Positions 62,715 to 64,000 of a stretch of DNA of 64,000 nt are shown here, in pieces (positions within the stretch are counted from its first letter, which is position 1; every line of letters begins with the position of its first letter). The translations under genes and the position numbers were made by a program. This stretch comes from CAWBOY01 sp963790585 (lineage in GTDB: Bacteria; Planctomycetota; Planctomycetia; Gemmatales; Gemmataceae): the NCBI GenBank assembly GCA_963790585.1, contig CAWBOY010000004.1, positions 434,001-498,000 of the forward strand, written 5' to 3'. The notes below the pieces were generated by a model, which ran no database searches, had not been told where the DNA came from, and was given only the letters and a program-made list of their open reading frames with translations.

Positions 62715-62786
62715 TCGGCCCGGAGGGAGTTGAACCCTCGTCTGGCCCTTATAAGGAGCCGGCTCTGGCCGTTGAGCTACGGGCCA
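62715..62786 (-). tRNA. tRNA-Ile(TAT)
   Basis: Acceptor TGGCCCG/CGGGCCG (U1-G72), D-arm GCTC-AACGGCCA-GAGC, anticodon loop CTTATAA on GGCTC/GGGCC. A UAU anticodon is rare in bacteria, which normally read AUA with lysidine-modified CAU. Confidence 0.85.
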
Positions 62787-62787
62787 A

Positions 62788-62859
62788 TGGGGCCGGAGGG
62801 AGTCGAACCCTCACCTTACCGCTTAAAAGGCGAATACGCTGCCATTACGCCACGGCCCC
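62788..62859 (-). tRNA. tRNA-Lys(TTT)
   Basis: Acceptor GGGGCCG/CGGCCCC; anticodon loop CTTTTAA on a weak stem; T-arm GAGGG-TTCGACT-CCCTC. One base from tRNA-Ile(TAT). Confidence 0.87.
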
Positions 62860-62919
62860 AAATCAGAGGCGGACGTATCGGTTTCAATGGATATCGACGG
62901 ACCATAATTTTTCCTCGAG

Positions 62920-62990
62920 TAGTCCGGGATGGAGTTGCACCACCACCGGCGACGTATCAGATCGCCATGCTCCTGTTACACAACCGGACC
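62920..62990 (-). tRNA. tRNA-Ile(GAT), degenerate T-loop
   Basis: Acceptor GGTCCGG/CCGGACT; anticodon loop CTGATAC on GCGAT/GTCGC; T-loop TGCAACT has G at position 55. A 60-bp spacer follows it in the array. Confidence 0.82.
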
Positions 62991-63003
62991 AGAAAACAAC
63001 CAG

Positions 63004-63075
63004 TAGCCCGTAGCGGAGTTGAACCGCTCTCCCCAGATTGAAAAACTGGAATCCTGACCAATAGACGAACGGGCC
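63004..63075 (-). tRNA. tRNA-Glu(TTC)
   Basis: Acceptor GGCCCGT/ACGGGCT; anticodon loop TTTTCAA; T-arm AGCGG-TTCAACT-CCGCT. U33 present, unlike tRNA-Glu(CTC). Confidence 0.88.
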
Positions 63076-63083
63076 ATTTACAG

Positions 63084-63155
63084 TGGGCCGGGAGGCGCTC
63101 GAATCCTCGTCTGCGGTTCTTCAAACCGCCGCTAAGCCGTCTCATCTACCAGCCC
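63084..63155 (-). tRNA. tRNA-Phe(GAA)
   Basis: Acceptor GGGCTGG/CCGGCCC; anticodon loop TTGAAGA on GCGGT/ACCGC; T-loop TTCGAGC with one T-stem mismatch. First tRNA of the array, six bases after a terminator-like hairpin. Confidence 0.88.
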
Positions 63156-63160
63156 AAACG

Positions 63161-63196
63161 AAAAAAGGCCGGGCATCTTTCGACGCCCGGCCTTGA
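63161..63196 (-). terminator. Intrinsic terminator-like hairpin just upstream of the tRNA array
   Basis: Read on the minus strand, AAGGCCGGGC pairs with GCCCGGCC and is followed by six U, a textbook Rho-independent terminator. It ends six bases before tRNA-Phe, so it either ends an upstream transcript or acts as a leader terminator for the array. Confidence 0.75.
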
Positions 63197-64000
63197 AAAA
63201 GGCACCTACATGTAAGTAGGCGGCGTCAGAAGCGCAGTGGATAACCGTTCGCCAGCGAGCCCGATTGGCCCGCGAAGCGGAATTCGGGAGTCCGGTCGGC
63301 ATTCCAAGATGGTCTTTCAGGTATCATTGTGGACTCGGGGAACATCTTGAGTACCGTCTAAAGGTAAGTGTTACGATGTCGTTGCCTTACATAGGATGGA
63401 CGAAGAAGGGACGACTAAGGTTCGCGGTCCTTGCGCGATTGTGCTCAAAAAAGTAAGATAAAGCGGCTGCTCCACGCAGTCGCTCGATGCCGGTCTAAAA
63501 GGCTTTCCGGAAAGCTCAGTGCCATGCCCACGCTTGCGTAGGCATGAACGTGCCTAAGGTTTCCCTAGCTATCACGCATAAGCCACAGGCGATTGCCTTT
63601 CATGCCCGCGTAAGCGCGGGCATGGACCCAACTTCCCGGACAGGCCGTAGGAACGCCAGCGCCGTTCTACGTCAAAGCCCATTTCCGCGCACCGCTGCTA
63701 AAGTTCAATTGGCTGGGATGGAATGCCGCCACAATGTTCCGCGCGGAACATAGGAAAGCTAAGGCCGGTGCGAGGCCATAAACAATCTGTGCAATTTGCC
63801 TGGCTTAGGTTTTTCAACAAAGAATCCGTCCGCGCGGTTTTTTCTCTCATGGACATCCTTGCGACATGTCGATATTAGGGGGCCGAGGTTCGTCCGTCGC
63901 TGTTTGTGGCGATGGGGGCGGACCGCAATAGGTTGCAGGGGCTGACTCGTTCAGCCCTTGAGGAGGCAGAGGCTTTGTAAACCCGTTCATCCGAGTCCGC
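63197..64000. other. Gene-poor stretch upstream of the array
   Basis: About 800 bp with no gene I can support. It holds a CCTAC/GTAGG hairpin at about 63205-63222, two CATGCCC...GGGCATG palindromes near 63523-63546 and 63601-63625, and the parS-like site at 63735-63750. A short open stretch at about 63890-63980 ending in TAA has protein-like composition but is too short to call. The array promoter may lie here, but none was identified. Confidence 0.55.
63735..63750. promoter_or_regulatory. parS-like perfect palindrome
   Basis: Second exact copy of TGTTCCGCGCGGAACA, in the same extended context (CAATG left, CATAG right) as 40235-40250. About 600 bp upstream of the tRNA array. Confidence 0.45.

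Noticed and set aside
60045..62950. Many open frames over the tRNA array on both strands
   Set aside because: They read through tRNA and Y RNA genes and share the repeated SN/EPT-like peptide that comes from T-loop sequence (for example GGFEPT from GGATTCGAACC). They are artefacts of structured RNA genes.
63840..64000. Possible tmRNA or RNase P RNA at the window end
   Set aside because: The GGGGGCC start and a short peptide ending before TAA looked suggestive, but no tag-like ALAA ending, TTCGA T-loop or pairing 3' end is present.
1..64000. CRISPR array
   Set aside because: No regularly spaced direct repeats; the repeats seen are inverted and dispersed, and the regular units at 60.0-63.2 kb are RNA genes.

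Overview
The window looks like chromosomal DNA of a planctomycete, probably Gemmataceae-like; the lineage is an inference. The support is two complete sets of the planctomycete secreted families DUF1549/DUF1553 (PSCyt2/PSD1) and DUF1501, an ECF-type sigma factor translationally coupled to a Ser/Thr kinase, zinc-ribbon membrane proteins, and many dispersed GC-rich palindromes. About 17 genes, including housekeeping genes such as scpA, kdpA and the Ro60 gene, carry one or more single-base frame breaks whose conserved protein continues in another frame. I annotate these as single CDSs and suspect uncorrected sequencing indels rather than decay.

Layout: 1-5238 kdpABC potassium pump (kdpA cut by the window edge; kdpC with a large insertion). 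5261-6800 hydrolase and a small exported protein. 6790-13128 (minus) ABC-export genes with a permease-CPBP protease fusion, a second ABC ATPase, a sugar-isomerase-like protein, clpS and an exported hydrolase. 13132-17834 (minus) two GT87-like membrane glycosyltransferases, a DPM1-like GT2 and a YdjC deacetylase, probably one glycolipid or cell-envelope operon. 18353-22915 prolyl oligopeptidase, a GNAT/DUF1778 toxin-antitoxin pair, a Uma2 nuclease-like protein and an unknown. 23078-28504 Ca2+-type P-ATPase divergent from the ECF sigma/kinase pair. 28654-30839 frr, pyrH and trpF. 30917-33919 MarR/GbsR-like regulator with a visible promoter and operator, a GNAT enzyme and a CpxAR-like two-component system. 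34129-47538 zinc-ribbon proteins, a FadB-like beta-oxidation fusion, a beta-propeller, a DUF11 protein, MarC, a Ski2-like helicase, a receiver-XRE regulator, scpA and a lipoprotein. 47997-58234 two DUF1549-DUF1501 pairs with WD40 and PPC-type partners.

The most striking region is 58363-63155, all on the minus strand. A TROVE/Ro60 (Rsr) gene lies directly downstream of five tandem RNAs that I read as bacterial Y RNAs (60001-60620). Each has a 5'-3' terminal helix whose sequence covaries between copies, and shared Ro-proximal motifs. In three copies there is a complete tRNA-like module in permuted order (T-arm, loop-capped acceptor stem, D-arm), as known for YrlA-type Y RNAs. Three nucleotides upstream of the last Y RNA an array of 29 tRNA genes begins (60624-63155). 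It covers 19 amino acids, lacks Met, encodes no CCA ends and includes several unusual members. The order terminator, tRNA array, Y RNA array, Ro60 suggests one co-transcribed RNA-handling locus.

Dispersed palindromes sit at many 3' gene ends. In six genes the stop codon, and sometimes the last residues, are supplied by a repeat arm. Two perfect copies and one imperfect copy of a parS-like 16-bp palindrome were also seen.
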